Shown: positions 18,067 through 26,967 of the stretch, one piece after another
Position numbering within the stretch: the stretch's first letter is position 1
Layout: every line of letters starts with the position of its first letter
Assembly (NCBI GenBank): GCA_016794985.1
Contig: JAEUIQ010000014.1
Span: forward strand, 1 to 64,000
Reading direction: 5' to 3'
Origin: Planctomycetaceae bacterium
GTDB taxonomy: Bacteria > Planctomycetota > Planctomycetia > Pirellulales > Pirellulaceae
DNA length: 64,000 bases
The notes under the pieces: model-generated
Database searches by the model: none
What the model saw: the letters and a program-made list of their open reading frames with translations, nothing else
What the model was told of the DNA's origin: nothing
Program-made: the position numbers and the translations under genes

Positions 18067-19653
18067 CTACTCTGCTTTGCTGCCGGAACGCGGCCAGAGG
18101 ATCCAATCGCCGGGGTAATCTCTGCCCAGTTGATACTGTTGGACTGGGATCGGACGTCGTTGCAGCTCGGAAGACTCAGCTTCGGTTTGGTCGGTCACGA
18201 CATTTCCATTACCGTCGACGTCAACCAATACCGCTTGGCCACCATCATCCGTCTGATTAACCCCCACACTGTAGATAACAAACCCCTCGCCCTTGATTTG
18301 GTAACGAAGCGGTAGGCGATTCAGTGGGTCCAAAGGTACTTCGGTCAAGAATTCGCCCACTAGTTCGTCCAGTGTTTTCGGCAGATGTCCATGTTGACGT
18401 TGGTAGCGAATCACAGCGACGACCGCCAGCATCGCGTTGGAATGCGTTTGGACACGAATCGTTGAGTCGTAGACGGGTAAAACGGCCGGGAATAAAATCT
18501 GGAGCAAGCTATACCCGCCAGGCAATGTTTTTAGTTCTTGCTCCAGTTTTACGACCTCGGCCCGGTCCGCGTGAAGCCGAATGAACTCCTCTAGACGGTC
18601 GTACAACTCGGTCGCCTTTTCAGCAAGTTGCTTACGACTCGGAAGAACTAGCATCGATACGGGTGCCATAGTCCGACGAAGCTGTTTCTGGAAGCTCCAA
18701 GTCTTCTTCGAGTCGTAATCCCCAACAGTATATGCTGACACATCTTCCATGAATCGAATTCCGTCGGCTGTGATGCGTCCATCACCACTGCCATTGTCCG
18801 TATGGGTCTTTTGCAGAACGTCCATAAACATCGCTTGCTCGCCTGCGATGGTAAACAAATCTTGGACCGGAACTTTGGCGATCGCGACCTGAATTCTCTC
18901 TAACTGCTGTTCATCAAACGGATTACCCGCCTCCAAACATTCGGCCAGAGTGTCCAACGCTTGATGGTGTAAAGCATACCCAATAAAGATACAAACCAAG
19001 GACTTGCCTTCCGCCGCTTGAACCGAAATCCCCAGCATGGCTTCGATATTCCGCGTCGCTCGCTCCAGATCACCTTGCTCCAAGGCCCATCGAGTATCCA
19101 TCTCGAGTAGGCGAGCCGCATGTCGCATCACTTGGAAATGAGGGAGTAGCGTTGCCACCATTGTTTCCAGTAGATCCCGCTGCATCGTTTTACCAATATC
19201 TGGGGTACCCCTCGGATGAATAGCCTGGAAGTCTTTTGGGGCATAGTCGGCGAAATCAATTTTCAGCGGGGCTCCAAAGTAAGGCCGCACACCGCCCATA
19301 CGAAAGCCCTCCAACAGGTCCTCGATTCCGGAGAGTTCCTGCGTGGCAGCCTGCCATTGGTCTCCATCGCCAGGACGCAAAAGCCGTACGTCACCTCTAA
19401 ATTCGTCGCGAAGATAGAATTTCATGATGTCGAATTTGCCGCCTTCGCTAAATCCGTGTTTGATCCACAAATCGCGATAAACCGCCCAGGCTTTCTCCTC
19501 ATCTGGTGCTTCAACCGCTGGTTGATTGAGAAGTGCCACGTAGTCAACGCTGGGCTGCGGCTTGCCCTGGTAAAACGTGATCACCAAAGTCAGAATGCTT
19601 CCAACGATCAATACACAGACCAGGATTGCTACTCGCTTCACTCGCTGTTTCAC
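18067..19653 (-). CDS. Membrane-anchored protein of unknown function, paralog of the gene at 20865
   Basis: This 528-residue protein has one N-terminal transmembrane helix (about residues 7-28) and a large outer part. It is clearly paralogous to the 636-residue protein at 20865-22775: both have GKPQPSVDY after the membrane helix, YRDLW.KHGFSEGG, IEDLLEGFR.GG.RP, DTRWALEQGD.ERATRN and a C-terminal end YPGDWILWPR. The C-terminal quarter (DPLNRLPLRYQIKGEGFVIY, SVGVN) resembles the pseudopilin/GspG-like tail found in many planctomycete exported proteins. The start is GTG 19653 behind AAAGGA. Unlike the paralog, it lacks the N-terminal HAAS-like domain. It overlaps the stop of a short upstream frame (GTGA), so it was probably translationally coupled to a gene now truncated by the REP element. 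Confidence 0.85.
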   Translation of the reverse strand: MKQRVKRVAILVCVLIVGSILTLVITFYQGKPQPSVDYVALLNQPAVEAPDEEKAWAVYRDLWIKHGFSEGGKFDIMKFYLRDEFRGDVRLLRPGDGDQWQAATQELSGIEDLLEGFRMGGVRPYFGAPLKIDFADYAPKDFQAIHPRGTPDIGKTMQRDLLETMVATLLPHFQVMRHAARLLEMDTRWALEQGDLERATRNIEAMLGISVQAAEGKSLVCIFIGYALHHQALDTLAECLEAGNPFDEQQLERIQVAIAKVPVQDLFTIAGEQAMFMDVLQKTHTDNGSGDGRITADGIRFMEDVSAYTVGDYDSKKTWSFQKQLRRTMAPVSMLVLPSRKQLAEKATELYDRLEEFIRLHADRAEVVKLEQELKTLPGGYSLLQILFPAVLPVYDSTIRVQTHSNAMLAVVAVIRYQRQHGHLPKTLDELVGEFLTEVPLDPLNRLPLRYQIKGEGFVIYSVGVNQTDDGGQAVLVDVDGNGNVVTDQTEAESSELQRRPIPVQQYQLGRDYPGDWILWPRSGSKAE

Positions 19654-19733
19654 TCGGCACGTCCTTTGTTAACCGCTGCTTTGCCGATCAAGGTTTCGAA
19701 CCGCAGTTTAATCTGCCAACGGTCGCAAAGAAA
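19650..19733 (-). pseudogene. 27-codon 3' stub of a HAAS-type gene cut by the REP element
   Basis: On minus, the frame ends LRFETLIGKAAVNKGRAE and its TGA overlaps the GTG of the next gene (GTGA). DNA around TTGATCGGCAA and AACAAAGGAC matches the end of the HAAS-like region of the paralog (LIGNGKQRT). The frame closes upstream at TAG (19734-19736), right at the edge of the REP array beginning at 19740. It looks like the end of a separate HAAS gene whose 5' part is gone. Confidence 0.45.
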
Positions 19734-19739
19734 CTAGCT

Positions 19740-19895
19740 GTTTAACAGTCAGCCGCAGGCGTACTCGCGCGGCTTGGATACGATCTTGGAAACATGGATG
19801 GTTTCCGCGTACGCCTCCGGCTAACGGTTAAACAATCGCGTACGCCTCCGGCTGACGGTTAAACAATCGCGTACGCCTCCGGCTGACGGTTAAAC
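19740..19895. repeat. Left REP array
   Basis: One forward unit GTTTAACAGTCAGCCGCAGG (continuing to GCGCGGC) lies at 19740-19773. Three reverse units ending GACGGTTAAAC lie at 19806-19833, 19837-19864 and 19868-19895, an exact 31-bp period. The first reverse unit has CTAACGG instead of CTGACGG. Confidence 0.9.
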
Positions 19896-19912
19896 GGGCT
19901 GATCGGGCGATC

Positions 19913-20536
19913 TTAGCGATAAGTCGTCCAGCCTGGGCCGAGGCCGCGATATGGGGTCACCCAATTCCAGACTTGTTGAGGCTTGCCCTCTTTCATCGGA
20001 TTCGCGACAACGTAAGCAATCGCGTTTCGAATCTGCTCGTCATCCTCCAGGAAGACTATCCACTGATGCCGACCCCACATTTGAGGTGGACGCTGACCGA
20101 GCTTCGAAGACTGGGCCAACGGATGCAATTGCTCGTGGATCAACTGCGTTGTTGCAGCACCCTTCAACAGATTGACTATTTGCTCGACTTTGTACTTGTG
20201 TCGAGCAATCACAAGATGAGTATGTTCCGGCATGATCGCACAGGCCCATATTGTATAGCTCGACTTCTGCGTCAATGTCTTGAATCCCACTGCCACACCC
20301 AGCGCCTGGCGTCCAGTTAGAGTAACTGGTGGATACTTCAAGGCCTTGCGCATTTCGTCTCGTTGTATAAGCTCGTTTTCCGTTAACTGTTCAAGTGTCC
20401 GTCGTTTCAGATTTCGAGTCGTCTTGCCAAATCGCGCCAGTTCCCAACTTTCCACAAACTCGGACCATGATCCTCTAGGGTCGTTTGGCAACCAAAATCC
20501 GTAGTGCGGAATAATGACATGGAATCCATGAACCAT
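19913..20536 (-). CDS. REP-associated tyrosine transposase (RAYT, Y1/HUH)
   Basis: This 207-residue protein belongs to the Y1 transposase-like RAYT family (IS200/IS605-related). It has an N-terminal HGFHVIIPHYGFWLPNDPRG, the HUH motif HTH (His105 and His107, in MPEHTHLVI), and the likely catalytic Tyr175 in IAYVVANP. RAYTs bind and nick REP hairpins as single-stranded DNA and are usually domesticated single-copy genes. Here the REP arrays flank the gene directly. The start is ATG 20536 with AGGAG and a 6-base spacer. All key residues appear intact. Confidence 0.93.
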   Translation of the reverse strand: MVHGFHVIIPHYGFWLPNDPRGSWSEFVESWELARFGKTTRNLKRRTLEQLTENELIQRDEMRKALKYPPVTLTGRQALGVAVGFKTLTQKSSYTIWACAIMPEHTHLVIARHKYKVEQIVNLLKGAATTQLIHEQLHPLAQSSKLGQRPPQMWGRHQWIVFLEDDEQIRNAIAYVVANPMKEGKPQQVWNWVTPYRGLGPGWTTYR

Positions 20537-20651
20537 GATAGGCTCCTGTCCGCCACAAAGCTGAAATTGCCCCGGTGCGATTGTCGCATTCTATACAAAT
20601 CTATCGCCATGTTCATGCCCATGTTCCCATCATGCTCGGAAGCGCGGCACC

Positions 20652-20842
20652 GTTTAACAGTCAGCCGCAGGCGTACTCGCGCGGCACCGTTTAACAGTCA
20701 GCCGCAGGCGTACTCGCGCGGCTGGGATATGATTTTTGGCGCATGGACGGCTTTCGCGTACGCCTCCGGCTGACGGTTAAACATCTCGTACGCCTCCGGC
20801 TGACGGTTAAACATCTCGTGCGCCTCCGACTGACGGTCGAGC
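20652..20842. repeat. Right REP array
   Basis: Two forward units lie at 20652-20685 and 20689-20722 (37-bp period), and three reverse units at 20755-20782, 20785-20812 and 20815-20842 (30-bp period). The last one is diverged (GTGCGCCTCCGACTGACGGTC). It ends 23 bp before the stop of the next minus-strand gene. Confidence 0.9.
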
Positions 20843-20864
20843 ACGGTTTTATTAGAAGTCAACG

Positions 20865-22775
20865 TCAATCATCTTGACCACTGAGTCGCGGCCACAGGAT
20901 CCAATCACCGGGGTAGTTTCGCTGCACGATGTACGCACCGGCTGGCAGATGACGCAGGGACTCTGTGTTTTCCTCTTTCGATGGATCTTCAACAAACGAG
21001 CCATCGGGTCGAATCAGAACCGGCTGGCCACCATCGTCCACACCGTTCACGCCGACACTGTAGATGATAAAGCCGTCATCTTTTCGCAGGTAACGCAGCG
21101 CCTTACCATCAAGCGGATCCATTGCGAGGCTCTTAAGATAAGGGCCAACCAATTGATCTAAGCTTTCCGGAAGACGGCCATTTTCACGTTCGTAGCGAAT
21201 TACCGCGATTGCCGTTAGCACACTTTCAGCATTGACTTTCACGCGAACCGTCGCCTGACGAGCCGCCGCGATCGCGGGGAATAGCATCTTGATAGGAGTA
21301 TAGCCAATCGGTAGGTCTTTGATCTCTTGCTCGATCTTGCGGGTCGCGGCCGGCCCATCCTCGTCCTTCAGCACCGCGGCCATTCGCGAAAACAGTTCTT
21401 CAGCTTTTTCGGTCAATTGCTTGCGACTTGCCATGAACAAGATCGACGTCGGCGCCAAGGTCCGCTTGGCAACATATTGAAAATCCAATCCCTGCTCAGG
21501 CTCAGAATTCATCGCGTTATTGATCGCCATTTGTTCCCACAACTCCAAGCCCGTTGCAGTAATGCGCCCGTCGCCTTGGCCATCATCCGTGTAAGACTTC
21601 TGCACGATGTCCATGAACATGGCACGCTCGCTGGCAATGTCGACCATTTTCTCCAGGTCTGCTTTGACAATAGCGGCTTCGATACGTCTCAATTGCGAGT
21701 CGCTAAATTCAACCTCGGCGTCGAGACACTCGTCAATCACTCCCATGGTGATCGAGTGGATGGCGTATCCCACCAAGCTGCAAACCAAAAACTTGCTCTC
21801 GGTGACTTGTGAAGAAATACCCAACATCGCTTCGACGTTCCGGGTGGCTCGTTCCGTATCACCTTGCTCCAATGCCCATCGCGTATCGGCAATCAACAGG
21901 CGAGCGGCCTCACGCATGACTTGAACATGCGGCAACAACACATTTAGCAATGAACTCGCGAGAAATTGTTGGTCACTGGGCGACGCGGCCTTCGCGGCTT
22001 CGAAATCTCGATTGGGGAACAAAGCCCGAAAGTCGGCCTCGGAGTATTGGCTCAAGTCGACGTGCAGCGGGACGCCGAAAGAAGGCCGGAGACCACCCAC
22101 GCGAAAGCCCTCCAATAAGTCCTCGATTTCACTCAGCCTTCGCGTGGCAGCTTCCCATGCCGGGCCATCTGTTGGACGAACCATCCGTCCATAGGTTCCA
22201 TCTTCCTCCATCAGATACAACTCGGTCGACTTGAATCCGCCTCCTTCACTGAATCCATGTTTGGTCCACAGATCTCGATAGACGGTCCAACCCTTTTCGT
22301 GATCGGCCGCTTCCAGGGCCGGCTTGTTGACCTGGGCCAAGTAGTCGACACTGGGCTGCGGCTTGCCCATGTAGAAAATGACGACCAGGGCCAAGAACCC
22401 CCCGGCGCTCAATCCGCCTAACCATAACGAGCCTTGCACAAGTCGATTCTTCATACCGCGAGTCCTTTGTTTACCGTTGCCAATAAGTTGAGCGGCGACT
22501 TGCAGGTCGCCAAAACCTTCGATCAAAGTCGCGACGCTGCGACCTCGTTGTAATCCATCTTCAAAATGAGCGATCAGTTCCTCGGCCACCTCCAACTTCT
22601 CGTCAGCCAGCAATCCAGTGCTACCGACAACTTGGAACAACAACGCCTGAATCTCGGACGACAATCCCGATTCGCGGATCGCGCGCCGCCAAGGCCGTTC
22701 ATGAAACGGCCACGGTCGCCACGCTTTTGCGTGACGCTTGCAGGAAGCTGTTTCAAGTACGGGTATGGAATTCAT
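20865..22775 (-). CDS. HAAS-like domain plus membrane-anchored exported domain, PadR partner
   Basis: In this 636-residue protein, residues 35-105 form a helical domain (SSEIQALLFQVV, AEELIAHFEDGLQRG, LIEGFGDLQVAAQLIG) like the HAAS/permease-prefix domain that pairs with PadR regulators. A transmembrane helix spans about 115-136, followed by the outer part shared with the paralog at 18067 (GKPQPSVDY, KHGFSEGG, DTRWALEQGDTERATRN, YPGDWILWPR). The C-terminal quarter (DPLDGKALRY, FIIYSVGVN) resembles pseudopilin-like tails. With the padR gene 108 bp upstream, the HAAS domain probably senses or relays a state to PadR from the membrane. The start is ATG 22775, with a weak ribosome binding site. 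The function of the outer domain is unknown. Confidence 0.85.
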   Translation of the reverse strand: MNSIPVLETASCKRHAKAWRPWPFHERPWRRAIRESGLSSEIQALLFQVVGSTGLLADEKLEVAEELIAHFEDGLQRGRSVATLIEGFGDLQVAAQLIGNGKQRTRGMKNRLVQGSLWLGGLSAGGFLALVVIFYMGKPQPSVDYLAQVNKPALEAADHEKGWTVYRDLWTKHGFSEGGGFKSTELYLMEEDGTYGRMVRPTDGPAWEAATRRLSEIEDLLEGFRVGGLRPSFGVPLHVDLSQYSEADFRALFPNRDFEAAKAASPSDQQFLASSLLNVLLPHVQVMREAARLLIADTRWALEQGDTERATRNVEAMLGISSQVTESKFLVCSLVGYAIHSITMGVIDECLDAEVEFSDSQLRRIEAAIVKADLEKMVDIASERAMFMDIVQKSYTDDGQGDGRITATGLELWEQMAINNAMNSEPEQGLDFQYVAKRTLAPTSILFMASRKQLTEKAEELFSRMAAVLKDEDGPAATRKIEQEIKDLPIGYTPIKMLFPAIAAARQATVRVKVNAESVLTAIAVIRYERENGRLPESLDQLVGPYLKSLAMDPLDGKALRYLRKDDGFIIYSVGVNGVDDGGQPVLIRPDGSFVEDPSKEENTESLRHLPAGAYIVQRNYPGDWILWPRLSGQDD

Positions 22776-22883
22776 CGTGTCTGGTTGCTGGATGGAGAAT
22801 TACTTTATGTCCATCGCCCGATGGCAATAGTCGTTGGAAGTCGAAAAAAGGTATCCTTCACCGTCGGCCGACGCCGGTAGAGA

Positions 22884-23237
22884 TTAGGCCCAGGCCAAGC
22901 CACGAGTGCTGGGGGCTAAACCCAAGGCTTGCAGGCCCTGAACCAATGCCGACCATTGGGCTCGGTCTTGCTCCAACCGAGTCAACCCCGCCGGAGTCAA
23001 ACGATAGTAGCGACGTTGCCGACCGTTGGGGCCGGGCTTATTGCTAGACGCAACCAAGCCCTTGGCCTCCAAATTGTAAAGCATCGGGTAAAGCGTCGAT
23101 TGGCCCATCTCCAGCACACCCTTGGAACGAACCGTCAGGGCCTCGACAAGCTGGTACCCGTACATTTCGCCGCCAGAGAGCAACTGCAAAACCGCCGCCG
23201 GCCCAGCCCCCCGCATCAATTCACTTTCAATCTTCAT
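22884..23237 (-). CDS. PadR family transcriptional regulator
   Basis: This 117-residue protein has the PadR winged helix: LMRGAGPAAVLQLLSGGEMYGYQLVEAL, then GQSTLYPMLYNLEAKGLV and RRYYRLTPAGLTRLEQD. The C-terminal tail is short, as in the compact PadR-s2 group. It should bind as a dimer to its own promoter and that of the following HAAS-fused gene; a good promoter at 23295-23323 precedes it. It starts at ATG 23237 after GAGGTG. It is the first gene of the minus-strand operon PadR, HAAS fusion, (REP/RAYT), paralog. Confidence 0.93.
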   Translation of the reverse strand: MKIESELMRGAGPAAVLQLLSGGEMYGYQLVEALTVRSKGVLEMGQSTLYPMLYNLEAKGLVASSNKPGPNGRQRRYYRLTPAGLTRLEQDRAQWSALVQGLQALGLAPSTRGLAWA

Positions 23238-23294
23238 CCCAACACCTCATCAAACAGCGCCCCAACAAACTCTGCCTCCAATGCTCTGCCAAAC

Positions 23295-23323
23295 ATAGTA
23301 TACGTAGCAAAGTGGTAAGTCAA
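23295..23323 (-). promoter_or_regulatory. Sigma-70-like promoter of the padR operon
   Basis: On minus, -35 TTGACT (23318-23323), a 17-bp spacer and -10 TACTAT (23295-23300) give a near-consensus promoter 58 bp before the PadR start. The -10 is embedded in ACGTATACTATG, a possible PadR operator. Confidence 0.7.
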
Positions 23324-23383
23324 GTGGCAATCAAAATCTCTCCCGAAACTGTCCACTCCCGTCATGGCCCTGATTTTCAAACG

Positions 23384-23468
23384 GGCTAAATCGCTGTTTA
23401 CGAAGGCGATTTAGCCAAATACAATTTCTATATCTGGCTAAATCGCCATACATTTGGACGATTTAGCC
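23384..23468. repeat. Two inverted repeats of GGCTAAATCGC upstream of the AAA ATPase gene
   Basis: The motif GGCTAAATCGC occurs at 23384-23394 (plus) and 23406-23416 (minus), and again at 23436-23446 (plus) and 23459-23468 (minus, 10 of 11 bases). Each pair is a palindrome with an 11-12-base centre, and the pairs are 52 bp apart. They lie 48-130 bp before the start of the ATPase gene at 23516. They may be operators or nuclease recognition sites for that protein. Confidence 0.85.
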
Positions 23469-23515
23469 AAGTTGAATCGGGAAACTGTCACCCAGCGAAG
23501 TTGGAGGATTCCAAA

Positions 23516-24970
23516 ATGGCCAGTCAGCAAATTGTAGGTCGGCAGCGTGAACTGGCCCGAATCGCAGAACTGAAAGCTGCCAAGAAACCGGCATTTGTTG
23601 CGGTCTACGGACGACGCCGAATCGGCAAAACGTTTTTGATTCGGCATGCGTTCAGCGATCAACTCGCATTGGAACTGGTTGGTATGAAAGACGGTCTCCT
23701 GAGCGAACAGCTCCACAATTTCACACTCGCATTAACCAAAGCATCGCAAGGAAAATTTCCCGCAGAGGAAACGCCGAAATCCTGGCGGGCTGCCTTTGAA
23801 CAACTTCGGAATTGGTGCGAGACGCTACCCAAGAACAAACAATACGTGTTGTTCTTTGACGAACTTCCCTGGCTGGCCTCGAATCGCTCGCGGTTTTTGG
23901 AAAGTCTCGACTACTTCTGGAATTCTTACGGCAGTCAACAAGACAACATGATTCTCATCGTTTGCGGGTCGGCCGCCTCTTGGATGATCAACAAACTATT
24001 GAAGAACAAAGGTGGATTGTACAACCGAGTCACGCATCGCATTCGCTTGCTGCCGTTCGATCTTGCCGAAACCAAACAATTCTTGGAAAGCCGCCGAGTT
24101 CGATTGTCGGACTACCAGATCATCGAACTAACGATGGCCATGGGTGGTGTTCCGCTCTACCTGGAACAAGCCAAGCCGGGCGAATCGTCCGCCCAAATCA
24201 TCGATCGCACATGCTTCGCCCAGGACGGACTGTTGCGTGACGAATTCAACCAACTCTATGCGGCCTTGTTTGATAAATCGGAACGGCATGTCTCCATCGT
24301 ACGTGCTCTGGCCACCAAACTCCGTGGACTAACTCGGGGAGAAATCGCGTCTCTGACCGAACAATCGCCCAGCGGACGCTTGACGTCGATCATCGAAGAA
24401 CTTGTGGAATCCGGTTTTGTCCAAGGCACCGTTCCCTATGGAAAATCGACCAAAGACACCTTGTATCGGCTGACGGATGAATACTCGCTGTTCTATTTGC
24501 AGTGGATCGAGCGCAAGCGACGCGAATCGGCGGGTGGTTGGCAAACGCTACGGGGAACACCGAAATGGCGAGCCTGGAGCGGAGCCGCGTTCGAGTCGGT
24601 GTGTATGAAGCACATTGGCCAGATCAAACACGCTTTAGGGATCGCCGGAGTGGCTACCACGGCCGCCTCCTGGCGATACCGTGGGAATCGCGATTTGCAG
24701 GACGAGGGGACTCAGGTTGACTTGTTGATTGATCGTGCCGATGCGTGCATCAATTTATGTGAAATGAAGTTTTCGGAATCCGAGTTCACCATCGACAAAC
24801 ACTATGCCAAACTTCTGCAAGCAAGGCGCGAAACCTTTCGTCGTGTGACAAAAACCAAAAAGGCGGTGTTTATAACCTTCGTAACGACCAACGGAATTCG
24901 CGACAATCCCTACGCACTCGAAGTCGTCGATTCATCGCTGACGATGAAAGCACTTTTCGAACCAAATTGA
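23516..24970 (+). CDS. AAA ATPase with C-terminal nuclease-like domain (ATPase_2/DUF234)
   Basis: This protein of about 484 residues belongs to the archaeal-type ATPase_2/DUF234 family, which also occurs in scattered bacteria. It has IVGRQREL at the N-terminus, Walker A GRRRIGKT (32-39) and Walker B VLFFDELPWL (Asp115, Glu116). The lid region and a winged-helix segment (TRGEIASLTEQSPSGRLTSI) follow around 250-300. The C-terminal 100 residues contain VDLLID (Asp402) and LCEMKFS (Glu416, Lys418), matching a PD-(D/E)XK nuclease core. Its biological role is unknown. ATG 23516 has GGAGG eight bases upstream. It is a lone gene preceded by unusual inverted repeats and divergent from padR; it may be an acquired gene. 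Confidence 0.88.
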   Translation: MASQQIVGRQRELARIAELKAAKKPAFVAVYGRRRIGKTFLIRHAFSDQLALELVGMKDGLLSEQLHNFTLALTKASQGKFPAEETPKSWRAAFEQLRNWCETLPKNKQYVLFFDELPWLASNRSRFLESLDYFWNSYGSQQDNMILIVCGSAASWMINKLLKNKGGLYNRVTHRIRLLPFDLAETKQFLESRRVRLSDYQIIELTMAMGGVPLYLEQAKPGESSAQIIDRTCFAQDGLLRDEFNQLYAALFDKSERHVSIVRALATKLRGLTRGEIASLTEQSPSGRLTSIIEELVESGFVQGTVPYGKSTKDTLYRLTDEYSLFYLQWIERKRRESAGGWQTLRGTPKWRAWSGAAFESVCMKHIGQIKHALGIAGVATTAASWRYRGNRDLQDEGTQVDLLIDRADACINLCEMKFSESEFTIDKHYAKLLQARRETFRRVTKTKKAVFITFVTTNGIRDNPYALEVVDSSLTMKALFEPN

Positions 24971-25504
24971 CGTTTGCGTGCGTCATTTACTTGGTGATTA
25001 GCGGGTCACCACTTAGGTGCTGTTTGGTTGTCGCTACCGTTGTATCGCATTTTTCCCTCGGCTGTCTCGTCGGAGCATGGATGAATTTTTGAACGTTCCC
25101 CACAGATTATTGACGGCAAAGGAGCGATATCGTTGGACCAGAAAAAATCCAATGTGCTGTATGTTGGGGAGTGACGCTCGCAGGCTCTCCAGAAAAAAAT
25201 TGTCGTGGTAACGCGACATCGGACGAAAGTGGCGATTTGGCATACACTCTCAATGACTGGGTTCTCTGTCTTTGCAAGGAAAAATGATGGAGGGTTGACG
25301 ACCTCAACAACTCGGCACGAAAGTTTTACCTAAAGTTTCGTCTTTTCGCATTAATCGAGGACACCAATCACCGCTTCTTGCCCAAGCACAAAATTCGAAA
25401 ACTAAAACTCCCGCGTTTGAAACTGAGAGACACCGAATGAAAAATGGTGTCAGCATGGGTCGCGCGTCGTTGTTCGTCGGAAACACCAATCCAGTTCGCC
25501 CAAC
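24971..25504. other. Intergenic stretch, nothing recognised
   Basis: This is a convergent space between the ATPase gene (plus) and the J-like gene (minus). A weak stem TGACG/CGTCA followed by TTT at about 24969-24987 could end the ATPase transcript. Nothing else stands out. Confidence 0.4.
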
Positions 25505-26953
25505 TCATTCTGAGGCACTCGCGTTCTTAACACTTATCAAACCCTCGAGCAGCAGTAGGGTCAAATCCGAGTTGATCATGAAGCTCCAAGTGCCCGATTC
25601 ATCTTTGCGATTCAAAAGTGGCAGTGAATCTAGGGCATTCGCAAAGACCTGCACCGACAGGCCAAATGTTTGGCAATATTTCAGCAGTGGCACGCGAATC
25701 TTACGATATGGCTTCAATCCATACGTTCCTAAAAACGCTTGCACGAGTTTCGGATCGCAGAGCCTGCCCGCCGCTCCTGCCCCCCCCTGAATACCATTCA
25801 ACGCCTGGAGCGCCCGCAAGATGGATGCCACAACAGAGCGGCACGATCGCACAAGACAATCGTGCCTTTCCAAAAACTCCTGTGGCGATTCTACCGCCAT
25901 CTGACTGGCCACTTCTAGATGCTCTAAAAACCGCAACGGATGCAAGGTGCAGGCTGGCGGCCCCAATGCCAGAAGCAAATTGTCGTTTCGATACTTTTCT
26001 TCCCTCCACTGCTGCCCCATGTTGAGACAATCGTCCAGGCCGTTCAACATTGCTGCTTGAGACCAAGAAAATTCGGAGTTCACGGTTTTCTTGACAAAGA
26101 CTTCGTGCTCACGGCAAATGGGGTCGTCATGCCAAATTGTATATTCGACCGATCGAATCAATAGACCGTACCAATGCTGCTCGATGGGGTCGCGTCCATC
26201 AACAATTTGTCGTACATCGTTAATCACCGAATTGGCCGATTTCCAACCGAGCGCTAGCCAACGCGATTGGACGATAGACGCCAGAGTTTCACGAGCGCCG
26301 ATTGACCCCAAGAAGGTCTGCCACTGTGGCGATGAGGCCAGTTTTGGATGATGCAACAGCTCCCATTCCAACCAAGTGCGGGCCTGTTCCCTCTCTCGAC
26401 CTTGCCACAGATCAAAAATCAGCTTCAACCGTGCCTCCGCATGAACTTCACTTGGCTTATCTCGCGCGAGCGACAACAATAATCGACCGTAACGGAATTC
26501 GTGTTGATTCGGCCAATGATGCGAATTTTGCGCCAACTGTTCTGCGGCCAACGCCCAATTTTCGTGTTTGAAGGCGGATTTCCAGTCAGTCGGCTTCTCC
26601 TGCGAGTAGCGGTTCGCTGGTAAACGACCGAGACCCTGGGTGCTTGGATGCGTCGTTTTCGGATCGTCAGAGTTCGTCGATTCGGAGGGTGTTGCGTCTG
26701 CGGAACCGGCTTCACTCGAATCATCAGAATCTTCTTCATCCTCTAATTGTTGATAATGCTTCAGGACTTTCTCTACCGAATCATAAGCTTCTCGGAGTCG
26801 TTGAAAATGTTTGGGAAAACGATCGGGCTTGAATCGCCGAACGAGTCGCAACCACACGCGGCGAAGATCATCCAGACTCGTCGCCTTATCCACCCCAAGA
26901 ATAGCGAAGGGAGAGCGCGGCCAATCTTCAAGGTCTTCGGGTAGTTCGTTCAT
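25505..26953 (-). CDS. J-domain-like protein with KPD in place of HPD
   Basis: This 482-residue soluble protein starts with a J-like domain, residues 12-65 (FAILGVDKATSLDDLRRVWL, then LREAYDSVEKVL). The position of the essential HPD motif reads FKPDRFP, so His is replaced by Lys42. An acidic Ser/Asp/Glu-rich linker (about 70-105) follows, then a large helical region with many Trp residues and no family I know. It is the last gene of an operon after an Hsp70 and a membrane protein, separated by only 14 bp from the middle gene. A J-protein lacking His usually cannot stimulate Hsp70 ATPase in the normal way, so this may be a regulatory or docking partner. The start is ATG 26953 behind GAGGGGG. 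Confidence 0.82.
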   Translation of the reverse strand: MNELPEDLEDWPRSPFAILGVDKATSLDDLRRVWLRLVRRFKPDRFPKHFQRLREAYDSVEKVLKHYQQLEDEEDSDDSSEAGSADATPSESTNSDDPKTTHPSTQGLGRLPANRYSQEKPTDWKSAFKHENWALAAEQLAQNSHHWPNQHEFRYGRLLLSLARDKPSEVHAEARLKLIFDLWQGREREQARTWLEWELLHHPKLASSPQWQTFLGSIGARETLASIVQSRWLALGWKSANSVINDVRQIVDGRDPIEQHWYGLLIRSVEYTIWHDDPICREHEVFVKKTVNSEFSWSQAAMLNGLDDCLNMGQQWREEKYRNDNLLLALGPPACTLHPLRFLEHLEVASQMAVESPQEFLERHDCLVRSCRSVVASILRALQALNGIQGGAGAAGRLCDPKLVQAFLGTYGLKPYRKIRVPLLKYCQTFGLSVQVFANALDSLPLLNRKDESGTWSFMINSDLTLLLLEGLISVKNASASE

Positions 26954-26967
26954 GGCGGCCCCCCTCG

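Larger units (their letters stand above)
19740..20842. mobile_element. REP/RAYT module (transposase gene between two REP arrays)
   Basis: The module contains a RAYT transposase gene (19913-20536) between two arrays of the same REP-type repeats (19740-19895 and 20652-20842). The arrays are direct repeats of each other in overall design: GTTTAAC...GCGCGGC copies first, a related spacer (TTGGATACGATCTTGG versus TGGGATATGATTTTTG), then three copies of the reverse-oriented unit GTACGCCTCCGGCTGACGG. It sits between two paralogous genes of one operon. Confidence 0.85.
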
